From Chimonanthus salicifolius (Eukaryota; Streptophyta; Magnoliopsida; Laurales; Calycanthaceae), in NCBI GenBank assembly GCA_013350335.1, contig CM023536.1, positions 41,176,314 through 41,240,313 on the forward strand: a stretch of 64,000 bases of DNA. The letters run 5' to 3'. Position numbers and translations under genes: made by a program. Below the pieces are notes generated by a model that saw only the letters and a list, made by a program, of their open reading frames with translations, did not search any database and had not been told where the DNA came from. Positions 23,101 to 35,900 of the stretch are shown in pieces (the first letter of the stretch is position 1; every line of letters begins with the position of its first letter).

Positions 23101-26100
23101 GTCACATTGTTAATAACCTGGTCACATTGTTAATAACCTTATCTTTCCCCATAAATGGACCATATTGTTGAAGAAAAAAAGTATTAGATGGAATTCTGTG
23201 AAGGGGTCCCAAATTGATGGTCACCGAAGATATATTGCAATAAGCTTTGTTCAGGAAAAATTACAAATTTTTGATGCCTATGATATTTTTATTCAAACTA
23301 TCTAGCCCGCATAATCATAATGTGCTTGTGTGCGCTGCACTCTCCATGAGGGTTCCTTGAGAGCTCCTTCTGGGGCCCACCCATGATCATGAGAGAGTTC
23401 ATTAGAAAGGTCTCTGCTTGGTTTGGTGCTGACCAAAAGTCAGGTTGACTAGATGACTCTACGCATAGGCCTTATGGCTGCACAAATCAATTGTAGAGAA
23501 TGGTACAATTTTATCACTTAAAATCTGTGTTGATCTTTTGTATTTTGATGCAAATTGGATAATTTCAACTTGTAAGTTGTTTTTGTTGCTTTAAGAATTT
23601 GTGAAACTATGTTCTTCAACCCAATTCTGGAGCCCTTTGGAATTCCCAATTTAAAAATTAGTCATCCATTGGAGGAGAGAAATGGAGAGAAACCAAGGGA
23701 GTGCATTGTTCGAAGCTAATAGAATAACAATTTGCACATTAAGGGAGGTTTCATTCCACTATTTGTATAAGAGTAAGCGCTATAACTTGTTTCCAATATT
23801 TGGTAGCTTGATCGGACCAAGCCTCTGCAATTTCAGAATTTCCTTGTTGAATGGCATGCTCTCCTGGGTTGGAATAGGTTGTTCAATTCCTTCCCTTAGA
23901 ACCATACTTGAGAATTTCCTACCTCATATCACTAAAGAGTCGTTTGGCGTCCCATCTTAATCTACCATATCTAACTGAATGAGAATTCTTGTGAATCCAT
24001 CCCATTCTTTTGGATTAACCAGAAGAGGTTAATTACATGAATTTCAAACTCTAATTCAATAATCAATTTTCTCTTTTGTCCCACCTTCAGAATAGTGAAG
24101 CATAAGTATTTTCAATTTATCGTTAGAATTTTCTTAAAGGTAGCTATCTTGGTTTCGTATAGAAATTCATATAGAATCTTTGAAAAAGACTTTCCTTTGG
24201 AAGGAAAAAAGGGCTTACTCTCTTTGTTATCTGATGCTACACCACTGCTCAATGCTTTAGTGGATCAACTCTATTACATAAGTTGATTCCTAACTTTATC
24301 TCATACAATGACATAAATAAGCAATCAGCAATCCTTATTGTACCCTCCCTCCCCCCTTACTCGATAATTGATCTTTATAGTGCTTCCTCTATCAATCAGA
24401 TCCTTTATCCATAGAATAAAGTAGATAGGCCATATCAATTTCTTCATATTTTGGCTCTTATAATGTCTTTTTCCTTTGCTACAACTGATAAAAATTGTTG
24501 GTTTCGACCATTATATGTAGAAAGCATATATTTCTAGTATTTACTAGTAGATTTAATCTTTCTTACCTTCCTTCTTTAAATGGATGAAACTATTGTAAAT
24601 TCGTAGCGTAGTAATGCATCCCAATGCATGGGTCTCATGTGGGGGGCATTTATTGGTGAATCTTATTGAATGTAAAAAGAGAGGAAAATAATGAAGAGCA
24701 TGGACAAAAGCTGAGAGAAATTATCCTCTTCGTTGTATTTTTTGTGTCATTGAAGGAGAGTACATGTTGGTATAAATAGATTACATGGAGCTATTTACGG
24801 TGGCTAAAAAGGAAAGAAATAAAAGAATAATCAATTTACATCAATGGCAGATCTAATTGCAACTGACAACAACTTATGACATAAACTTGGTCAACTTTCC
24901 CAAATGGGATTGTCATGGTCAACTGTCCCAAATTGGGTCCTACAACACTTTCCCTCAAGCTAGTGCGAAAATATTGAGTAAACCCTAGCTTGCCTAAAAC
25001 ATGATCGAGTGATGATCGAGAAATAACTTTTGTAAGCACATTGGCAAGTTGATCTTTGGATTGCAAATAGAGAGTGAAGATCCGTCATGCAGAAATGTAA
25101 TGCCGAAGGAAATGACAGTCAACTTCACTAAGGTTTGATGCGATGTTGATGGCAGCCTGATTGTCACAAAATATTATTAATGGGTCAGAAGGGGGCAAAA
25201 CCAGATTCGGAGAGAAGTTGCCGAAACGAAAGTAACTCAGAGACAGTATGGTCATGGCCTGCTATTCTGCTTCTTGCTTTGCCAAGAGATGAGATGAGAT
25301 CCCAAGAAAACATAGTAGTCTGACGGTAGAGCGTCGGTTATCAGGAGATCCAGCCCAATCAACATCTGAATAGCCATGAACCGGCATAGTTAGACTGTCG
25401 TGGATGGATAATCCTTGTCTAGGATGAGCCTTAAGATATCGAAAGATTCGAAAGACAGCATGAAGTTGAGCATCACGTGGGGCATGCATAAATTGACAGA
25501 CGGCGCCCACAACGTAGGATAAATCTGATCGAGTGATAGTGAGATAAATAAGTTTCCCAACCAATCGCTGATAAAAGGCAGGATCATCAAGCAGAATCCC
25601 ATCCGAAGCAGATAACATGGTGTTGACATCAAGAGAAGTATCAACAGGTTTGCACCTAGAATAACCAACATCATGTAAAAGATTGAGAGCATATTTTCTT
25701 TGAGAGAGAAAAAACTCTTTAGAGGAACGAGCAACCTCAATCCCTAATAGCGAACGGGACCCAGATCTTTAATGTCAAGGGTGCACTGTAAATAAGCCTT
25801 GAATGCAATAATAGTTGTATCGTCATTATTAGTGAGAATAATGTCATCAACATAAACCACAATGATCATCATAACAAAGTGAGCACAATAGACAAATACA
25901 GAGTGATCTACTTGACACCTAGAAAAGTCGTACTGCAACTAGAGCATTGTAGAATTTATCAAACCAAGCTCATGGAGATTGTTTTAGCCCATATATAGCT
26001 TTCTTAAGTCTGCATACCTTCCCTTGCTTCCCCTGTCTAATTGATGCAAAACGGGGAAGACAATCCGCCATTCCTTAGGTTCGCCAGGAAATTGAGGGTT

Positions 26101-26873
26101 TCAAATTTATTACAAATTCGAAAGCCTAGGTCGACTGGGTTTCAATCAATCGAACCTATTCTCTTAGTGCGATTATTAGTCCATCTAAGAGGCTCACTTC
26201 CCATGAAAATCAATGTTTAGATTTGAATTAAGATTTAGTCCAATTCTCTTAACCCAATTTCAACAATTTAATCAAACGAAGAGAAATATGAAATTCAACG
26301 CAAATCGAAACTCAAGCCGAAACAAATAGAGTATGAGGAGCCAAAGATCGAAGGCAAAAAGGGAAAATAATAAATCTAAATCTAATTACAATTGTGTTGT
26401 GCAATAGACACTGAATGTGGACACTATCCCGAGATGGGTCGGGTCTCACAACACTCCCCGAGTCCAAGACTTCGATAGTTCACCACCGAAGCCCCGAGTC
26501 CAAGACTCTGATAGTTCACCAAATTCACCAATGTGAAATTTGAATGTGAAGAAGAAAAATTCTCTTTACTTCTTGCTTGCAATTTTCGAAAATATATAAT
26601 GTTTTTATAGACAAAAAACATAAAATAATTCCCAAAATGCAAAATTTGATCCTAGCTTGTAGAATTGTAATTTCCTACAATAAACCTATGAAATTAGAAA
26701 ATAAACCTTGCAAAATACCTTCCATCAAAAGCATGCTCATGTGGCTACTTATGTGGAATTACATGGACCAATAGAAAACACACAAAATGACATTTGGACC
26801 GACACTGGGCGTCCAGTCATTTGACACTTGGACAACTCTTATTAACTTGAAGACTCCAAAAGTAAGCAAATTC

Positions 26874-26940
<67 letters not shown>

Positions 26941-29900
26941 GATGGAAAGGATTTGGAGATGAATTTGCACACGATTTTTTGGGATGGATTTAGGGTCCTA
27001 CAAGATGTGCGGTCCACTGATAAATCCTAATGAGCCAATGACATGAAAATGATGGGCTAATTAGGCAGGGTCCAATTAGGGTGTCCACAATCAATTTTGT
27101 CTATGAAGTCCAACCAATCAAGTCTAATCCATTGCATCACTAATAAAGCCTTGAGGTGGTAGCATGTAAACTTCTTCTTTCATGTCACTATGGAAAAATG
27201 CATTCTTGACATCTAACTGGTGAAGATGCCATTGTTGTGTTAGTAGCAAGAGAGATAATTGTTGAATATGATAATAAAAATAAGAAAAATATATTGAGAA
27301 AAGGAGAAAGGAAAATGAGATGAAGGATCTATTGAGAGAATCCTCTCAGTTTCTAAATTGTATTCCAATGCGTATCAACATTACATTGTACATGAATAAA
27401 TAGAGTATGAGGAGCCAATCATGATGGCAAAAAGGGAGAATAATCAATCTAATTACAATTGTGCTGTCCAATAGACACTGAATGTGGACACTATCCCGAG
27501 ATGGGTTGGGTCCCACAACATGTGGACACTATCTCGAGATGGGTCGGGTCTCACAACACTCTCCCTCAATCTGGTTCGAAGATATCGAGTAATCCCAGCT
27601 TGCTAACAACAGAATCAAGTTGAGCTCGAAGAACAGACTTAGTGAAAATGTCGACAAGTTGATCAGAGGACTTCAGATGAGGAGTGACAAGCCGACCTTC
27701 AGAAATATGTTGGCGAAGTAAGTGATAATCAACCTCAATGTGCTTGGTCTTCTCATGAAAGACCGGATTAGAGGCGATGTTGATGGCCACTTGATTATCA
27801 TAGAACATAATAAGGGGATCAACAGGAGCAAAACCCAATTCTGTGAGAAATTGGCGGATCCAAAGTAATTCAGCGCTAATGTTAGCCATGGCACGATACT
27901 CTGCTTCAGCACTGGAACGGGCAATAACAGACTGCTTCTTACTTCGCCAGCAGACCAAATGGGAGCCCAAGAAGACGCAATAACTAGTCGTAGAACGTCG
28001 GTTATCAGGAGAGCCTGCCCAATCAGCGTCGGAATAACCACGAATAGGCAAAGAAGTTTGGTGAGCAAAGAACAATCCCCTTCCTGGATGAGATTTAATG
28101 TAGTGGAGGATGCGGAAGACGGCATGGAGATGAGTATCCCGGGGAGCTTGCATGAATTAGCTGACAACACCAATAACATATGATAAATCAGGCTGGGTGA
28201 TGGTGAGATAAGTTAATTTCCCAACCAGCTTCTGATAAAACGTAGGAGAATCCAGAAGAGTTTCATCTGAGGCAGAGAGCTTGGTATTGGTATCAAGTGG
28301 AGCTTGGTTTGCAACCAGAGTAACCAACATCTTGGAGGAAATCAAGGGCATACTTGCGTTGAGATAAAGTAAGGCTCAGAGATGAATGAGCAACTTCAAT
28401 CCCAAGAAAGTAACGTAAAGGCCCCAGATCTTTGATTGCAAATGTGCGGTGAAGATATGCTTTGAATGTGGAGATGGCGGTGGCATCATTCCCATTGATA
28501 ACAATATCATTCACATAAACAACTAAATCATAACCACAACAGGATGTCGATAAATAAAGACGGAGTGATCCATCTGGCATATGGAGAAACCATAAGGCAA
28601 TATATCACTACTAAACTTTTCAAACCTAAGCCCGAGGAGATTGCTTGAGGTCATACAAAGCTTTGTGGAGGCGACAGACAGAATGAGACCCCCCCTGCTT
28701 GACAAACTCCGGAGGGGGTAGCATATAAATTTCATCCTCTAAATCACCATGGAGGAAGGTATTCTTCACATCTAACTGATGAAGCGGCCATGCGTAGATG
28801 GTGGCAAGAGAGCAAAATTCTAACAGATGAAATCTTAGCCACTGGTGAAAAAGTCTCCTGACAGTCCACCCCATAGGTTTGTGTGAAACCTTTAGCAAGC
28901 AGATGAGCTTTATAGCGAGCAATGGACCCATCGGGATTATGCTTCAAGGCTAAATACCCATTTTCAGCCAACCAGAGTCTTACCTGGAGGAAGAGACACC
29001 TTATCCCAAGTATGATTCTGTTCTAGGGCCTCTAATTCTTCAACCATGGTTGCCTTCCAAGAGGGGTCCAGAAGTGCAGCGTCAACTCTCTTGGGAATTT
29101 TAACACTGTCCAGGGCTGTAAGAAAGCTGTGATAGGAAGGAGAAATAACATGATAGGAAACAAATTGACCAAGTGGATGGAGAGTGCATGTACGCTTACC
29201 TTTTCGAAGGGCGATAGGAAGGTCAAACGGAGCAGTGCTTTGTGGATCTGGTCTAGAAACAGATGTGATAGGGGCGTGTGCTGGATGCTGGGGTGGCCTG
29301 CATCGATATACCAAGGTAGGCTTGGGACCGCTAGCTGGGGTGAAGGTAGGAGTAGGATCGTGACCAAGAAGAGGTAAAACAGAGGAAGAGGGTGAACTAG
29401 AGGGTGTGGAGAAATATGGAATAGTCTCAAAGAAGGTGACATTCATAGACACATAGGTTTTGCCAGTGGTATGATTAAGAGACTTGTAGCCTTTGTGAAA
29501 GGGTGAGTAACCTAAAAAAATGCAACGCACAACTTGAGGTGACATCTTATCCCCAGTGAACTGGTGAACAAAGCAGGCACAACCAAAAATATCTACAGGC
29601 AAAATGGGGATGTGTTTATGGAGTGAGAGTATTTGAACATGCGACTGGTTTGATAACACACGGGATGACATGCGGTTAATATGGTAACAAGAGGTCAAGA
29701 CTGCCTCAGGCCAATAAGACTATGGAACATGCATGGTAAAGAGGAGAGACCGAGCAACCTCCAGGAGGGGTTTGTTTTTACGTTCCGCGACACCATGCTG
29801 TTGTGGGGTAGAAGGACAGGACAATTGCGATTCAATGCCATGCTCATGCAAAAAGGTAAGAAAAGAATGAGACAAATATTCCCCCCATTATCACTACGTA

Positions 29901-32900
29901 AAGTTTTAATTTTCAATTCAAAATGAGTGGCAACCCAATTATAAAATGTGCGGAAATGATCAAATACTTCAGACTGAGTTTTCATGAGATAAAGCCACAT
30001 CATTCTTGAAAAATCATCAATAAATGACACAAAGTTCGAAAACCAGTGCGAGAGATAGAAGGTGATTGCCAAACATTAGAATGAACTAGAAAAAATAAAG
30101 CAGCAGCGCGTTTATTCATAGATGAAGGAAAACAAGTTCTAATATGTTTGCCAAACTGGTAAGGTTCACATGTAAAATGCTGAAATGATAAAGAGGGAAC
30201 AAGTTGTCGTAAAATAGAATCACTAGGATGGCCAAGTCTGCAATGCCAGAGCCACGCATCAGACGAGGATGAGGTCGAACAAGCTTCAGCAGCAGCTGGA
30301 TGATCAAATAGATATAAGCCCCCAACTTTACGCCGACCACCAATCACCTGCCTCGTGGTCAGATCTTGAAAAACACAATGGGACGAAAAAAAGGTGGTAG
30401 AGCAATTAAATTGTTTAGTAAGCGCACTAACAGAGGGCAAATTACTAGACAAATGGGGGACATGTAACACATGAAAGGTGCATGGTGGAAGAAGAGGAAT
30501 TGTCCCTTGACCAGCAATGGTAGTAGAGGAACCATTAGCTAAGCGAACATTACCATATGAAACAGGAGAAATGGACAAGAAAAGAGAGGATATACCAGCC
30601 ATATGATCGGTGGCACCAGAATCGATGATCCACGAATTAGAGGAGGTATGATTGGCCATAGGCCCAGTACATGATGAGGAGGATACAACATTAGAGACCT
30701 TTGGATTTTGAAGACAGTCTAGGCGTTGTAACAACATGTTGAAGTCCTGTTTAGTCACAGGACTACCATCACCAACCAAATCAGGGGAGGAGGCAGGAGT
30801 AGTAGCAGAGATATTTGCTTGCTTCAGGCGCCCATGGAGTTTGTAGCAGGAATCCACAAAGTGATTTGTCATCTTACAATAAGTGCAAAAGCGGGACCCT
30901 TCTTCTGGGGACCTTTGCTGGGTAGACTAGGAGCTCCCCATGCTGAAGAAGACACAGGGAGAAGATGTCACTAAGGCAGAGCGTTCAACAAGCACGAGTC
31001 ATGACTGAGCGGCGCTGGTCATCACGGAGTAGGGTAGATTAAACGTCATCCAGAGTAGGAAGCAAACGTTGATCGAGCAACTAAGCTCGAATAGGTTCAA
31101 AATCCTGGTTGAGCCCAGCGAGTAACTCAAACACCCGTCTCTGAGAGAGGAGTTGCTGATATAGAACAACATCAGCGGGTAACGCAAACTTAACAGTTTC
31201 AAGTTGATCCAGCTCAAGCTAACATGTCCACATTTTGGAGTAGTACTGAATTAGAGAGAGCTCTCCTTGGCGAAGGTGAGAAGCAATCTGATATAATTCA
31301 TAAAAGCGGGCATAATTATCACCATCTGAATACAAAGCCTTAATAGTGTCTCAAACATCTTTGGCTGTGGGAAGTGTATAGACTGTCCCACGAACATGAT
31401 CCTCCATGGAATGAAGGAGCCAAGACTACACCAAGGAGTTATTAACTTTCCATGTACGATAGGAAGAGTCCTTCTTGTCTGGTTCAAGGGTAGTACCATC
31501 GATATAATCGAACGACTGCTTGGCAGTAAGGAACATCTGAGCTGAATGAGACCATTGGAAGTAATTGGTCTCATTCAACAATCCAATAGTGATCTTGCCA
31601 ATATGCGGAGTGCTAGAAGACGTCAGATCAGGGAAATAAGATTCCCCAGAGGTCTTTGGTGGTTTCGTAGAGGCAGACATTATCCCAAGAAGAACCCTTT
31701 AAGCAGAGGAATCCAAGATAAAAGGAGTCAGAGAGAGCTGGGACAACAAACTGGTAGAAGAGCAGTAGTAGATGCAGAGCCAACGAACCAAAAAGGGCAA
31801 TAGTGTGGCCCACTGATGATGGATGCAACAAGAAGCAGGAAGGATGAAGATAAGAGGAGCAGGTGACACCAAGGAGTAGAGAGAATCACCCAGAAGCTGC
31901 AGAGAGAAGCATATCTGGTGAAAAAAACCCAAAAAATGGACTCCGGGCGTGTTCTTCAGCAGCAAGGGAGATCAAGCACATGGGGCCCACAGTTGGTCGG
32001 AACCTGTCGTCAGCCAGAGGCGAGTGTAGATGGGTCAGGGACGAAGCCAGAGGAAGAAGTCCAAGGCAAAGCAGTGTCTGAATCAAGCAGATCCAAGTAG
32101 AACAGTAGAAATTGTACAGGGTGCGATGGTAACTGCTGCAACAGAGAAGAGGCACTAGGGAGGGGCCCATCGAGATCAGATGGAGTCGCAATCTGATGGG
32201 ATGAAGACCAAGGTCAGAGGCGAAACCAAAGGTGGCTGCTGTTGGGAGATCCAAGGCCAAACAAAGCAGATTGAGGGTCAACAATCAAGATTTAAGGCTG
32301 TTCTGGCGAAAAACAGTGCAGTGGAAACCAAGGAAATTTGGTTGCGCAGAGAGCCAAGGATAGGAACCAACAAGCAGTGCAAGGAGCCGGTCCACGACAG
32401 ATCCTCAATGAACGAGGTCGAAGGAGACACTGGAATCCGACGAGAGATGATTACGCCGGTGGGGAATAGTACCAAGTGGAAGGAAAAAAAAACACCCCTT
32501 AAAGCGTCCGGTAGATCTTTCTGGCTGATACCATGTTGAATATGATAATAAAAATAAGAAAGATATATTGAGAAAAGGAGAAATGAAAAGGAGATGAAGG
32601 ATCTATTGAGAGAATCCTCTCGTTTTCTAAATTGTATTCCAATGTGTATCAACTTTACATTGTACATGAATAAATAGAGTATGAAAAGCCAATCATGATG
32701 GCAAAAAAGGAAAATAATAAATCTAAATCTAATTACAATTGTGTTGTGCAATATACACTAAATGTGGACACTATCCCGAGATGGTCGGGTCTCACAACAA
32801 TAATCACCCGTACGGAGGTGATCTTTGCAACATGAGAGAAAGTATCCTAATAATCAATCCCATGAGTCTGAGTGAAGCCTTTAGCCACTAGGTGAGCTTT

Positions 32901-35900
32901 ATATCGAGCAATAGACCCATCAAAATTGTATTTGAGAGCAAAAGACCCACTTACATCCTACTGGAGTCTTCCCATGTGGCAGGGATACCATCTCTCAAGT
33001 GTGATTTTTTTCAAATGCACAACCAATCCTCTTAGGAATGGAAGGGGTATCTATTCTAGAGAAGAAGCTGCGATATGACGGAGAAACAACATGATAGGAA
33101 ACAAACTGATTCAATGGATGGGCAGTACATGCATGTTTACCTTTTCTCAAAGTGATGGGAAGATCAAAATCCTCAAGTGATGGATTTGGACAGTCCAAGG
33201 ATGATTGGGTAGTAGTAGGTGAAGCATGAGACTTGTCTTTCTTCCTGTGATAACAAAGAGAGGCTTAGAGGTAGAAGCATCAGTAGAAGTGTCAATTCTA
33301 TTTGTAAGAATATGAAGTACAGGAGGAGAAGAAGACGACATATGACTGGATGGTTGAAAATATGGAGTACTTTGAAAAAAAAAAAAATAACATCCATATA
33401 AACAAATCCTTTACCAGATGTCGGTTTGAAACATTTATAGCCCTTTTGAGTGGAACAGTAGCTCAAGAAAACACATTTCATAGATTTTTTTGCAAGTTTG
33501 TTAGTAGAAAAAGCATGGACAAAAACGTGTACATCAAAAAACATACAACAGAAGTATAAAAACAGACTGATAAGTAGAAAGAATATCAATAGGCGCTTTG
33601 TTATTTAATACTCTTGTGGGCATGCGGTTTTTTAAATAACAAGCAGTAAAAATAGAACCAGGCCAACATGACTTAGGGACATTCATTGCAAATAACAAAG
33701 ACCGAGCTTCCTCAAGAAGATGACGATTCTTCCTTTCAGCAACTCCATTTTGCTGAGGTGTATGGGGGCAAGAAGTTTGAGATTCAATCCCATATTCTTG
33801 AAGATAATGTAAAAATAAGCGAGACATATATTCTCCCCCATAATCACTTCGTAAGATTTTATGGTGATAATCAAATTGAGTAGTAACCTATTTATGAAAA
33901 ACACGAAAGTGATCAAAGACCTCAAATTTGTGTTTCATCATATAAACCCAATTAATTCGAGAGTAAGATTCTATGAATGTAACAAACTAAGAAAGTCCAT
34001 TGAAGAAACAACAGATGACATCCAAACATAACAATGTATTAAGGAGCGAAAAGTGGAAGAAGAATGATTTTAAGACCAAGAAAAGGTGGGTCGAGTCTAC
34101 TTCCCATACTATTAACTTTCACAAACAATAATCAATATTTAAAGAAGATTGCAAATGCTTTAACACTTTATTGGACATATGACCAAGCCTACAATGCCAA
34201 AGCCAAGTTTCTTGATAACTAGTGGAACAAGCAACATGTTCTGAGCTAATTTGTAGATCAAATAAGTACAAGCCCTTTTCTTCATGACCACCCCCAATCG
34301 TCATTTTGGCGACCAAATCCTGAAAAACACAATGAGATGGAAAAAATGTCATAGAACAGTTTAAGGCCCTTAGTAAGAGAACCAACAGATAAAAGATTAT
34401 TAGACAAGCGGGGAACATAAAGAACTGAAGACATCAAGAGTAGAAGATAGAGGAATAGTATCTTTACCACTGATGGAGGTAAGGGTCCCATTAGCAAGTT
34501 TAACATGTCCAAGAGAAAGAGAATTAAAGAAGAAAAAAGATGAGACATACCTGACATGTGATCAGTAGCCCTAGAATCAATAATCCGGAGACTACCAGAT
34601 AAGGGCTGACAAGTAGATGAGATGGTACCTGATTGAAAAATAGAAGTTTGGGCATAACCAAAGGATTGAAGGCTCTTAATTTGCATCATATCTATAAAGG
34701 ATCATATTCGTATAGAGATACTTGAATAACATCATCTCCGAGAGAGAGCGCTAGTAATGCCATTAGGAGTGATCGCGACTGAGAGTGCAAAAGAATCCCT
34801 CAACAATGCGGGGTTATAACAGATCAACCCAGAATCATCAAAAACTGAGACCAATGGCAGGGAAAAATTTAGCTACAGTATGTCTGGTTGGGGGTAATTT
34901 GGTCTCAAAGTAGTAAAATTGAGAGCAAAATCTCAGAAAAAAAATAGATCCAAAAAACTGCCGCACGAGGATAAAGCCAACGGTGGGCTCCACAGATCAC
35001 AAGGAGAAGCAGTCAATGGGATAAATACTATGGCCCTAGGCGACTCTGATAGTGCAAGTTCCAAGGGAAACTGCAAGCCCTTGTTGTAGATCTGTAGGAA
35101 AAAGGCTAGAAAACACTGCTCCTGGTGTCTCTGCAGCAGTGGGGGAAAACCAGCAAAGTGGGCCCCACAGTTGATTGAAACCCTAGGTCAACTGGATGGA
35201 GAGGGAGGTTGGCCAAGGGCGATCACACATGTAAAGTTGTAACAATATCCGAGAGCTGGTGTAGCTAATCGAAGCCAAACATCCAGAAAACTGAGGTTTG
35301 TGTCGCATGCTGAGGACGAAAACGAAATCCAGCAAAAGGGACCCCACCTCTAACCAAAACCCTAAGGCAACCTTAGGCGAAGACCGTAGTGGCAGGGGCG
35401 AAGTCAGCGGGAAAGCTCCATCATGTCGGAGCTCCAGACAAGTAGATCAAAGTAGATATGTCATAGGACTGATTGAAATGTCATTTCTGGGAACGACAAT
35501 AGTAAGGGTAATGGCTGCAGAAACTGGGTTTTGGTCCACCTTTTGTTAATGAAACCGAAACAGAGCTAAGGGGGTTCCAGAAGCATTTAAACTCAAAATC
35601 GGGACGTACAAATGTGAAGTAGGCCAAAACCGATTGCAGATTGTAGGGTTTGAGGTTCAAATCCAAAGGAGGACTCCATATCTGAGGGTACAAGCTGAGA
35701 TGACCCTATGAACCACCAAAAAATGTAGGAAAAAGAATGTTCTCCAAAAGGGGATAGAGAAGGACGAGTTGTTGAAAAAAGTGTTGCAGCAGATAAATCA
35801 GAAATCATCTATTTTGGTTGATACCATGTTGAATGTAAAAATGTTAAATGAGAGGAAAGTAATGAAGTGTAGGGACAAAAGTTGAGAGAAATTATAGGTG

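Larger units (their letters stand above)
27260..32799 (-). mobile_element. Inner Copia retrotransposon with both LTRs and perfect TSD
   Basis: LTRs are 27260-27558 (3', 299 bp) and 32534-32799 (5', 266 bp). Both start TGTTGAATATGATAA and end GTCTCACAACA. Target duplication ATAAT flanks at 27255-27259 and 32800-32804. The primer site (complement of CTGGCTGATACCA, 32521-32533) touches the 5' LTR; the purine tract (complement of CTCTCCCTCAA) touches the 3' LTR. The extra length of the 3' LTR is mainly a ~35-bp tandem duplication of its end. By eye the LTRs differ at 15-20 sites, so the insertion is not recent. It sits inside the outer Copia, which dates it as younger. All coding regions have stops or shifts. 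Confidence 0.93.
24664..35896 (-). mobile_element. Outer Copia retrotransposon in TSA intron 6, nested and truncated
   Basis: A minus-strand Copia element. The 3' LTR is 24664-24947 (TATTGAATG to CCTACAACA). The 5' LTR begins at 35827 (TGTTGAATG) but matches only to about 35896, after which unrelated DNA follows. The primer site, complementary to GGTTGATACCA at about 35817-35826, joins the 5' LTR. Coding remnants run right to left: protease with DSRATDHM (normally DSGATDHM) near 34570, GAG-pre-integrase LWHCRLGH near 34195, integrase [13 protein letters not shown] near 33750, RT with YVDD near 25846, RNase [14 protein letters not shown] near 25370. It is interrupted by an insert at about 26045-27115 and by the younger Copia at 27260-32799. 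Confidence 0.85.

Noticed and set aside
26817..27017. ORF with a Ser-Leu repeat tract
   Set aside because: It is a translation of the (GA)n microsatellite.
32278..32751. 157-residue minus-strand ORF
   Set aside because: It straddles the inner Copia LTR and the untranslated leader; no domain is visible.
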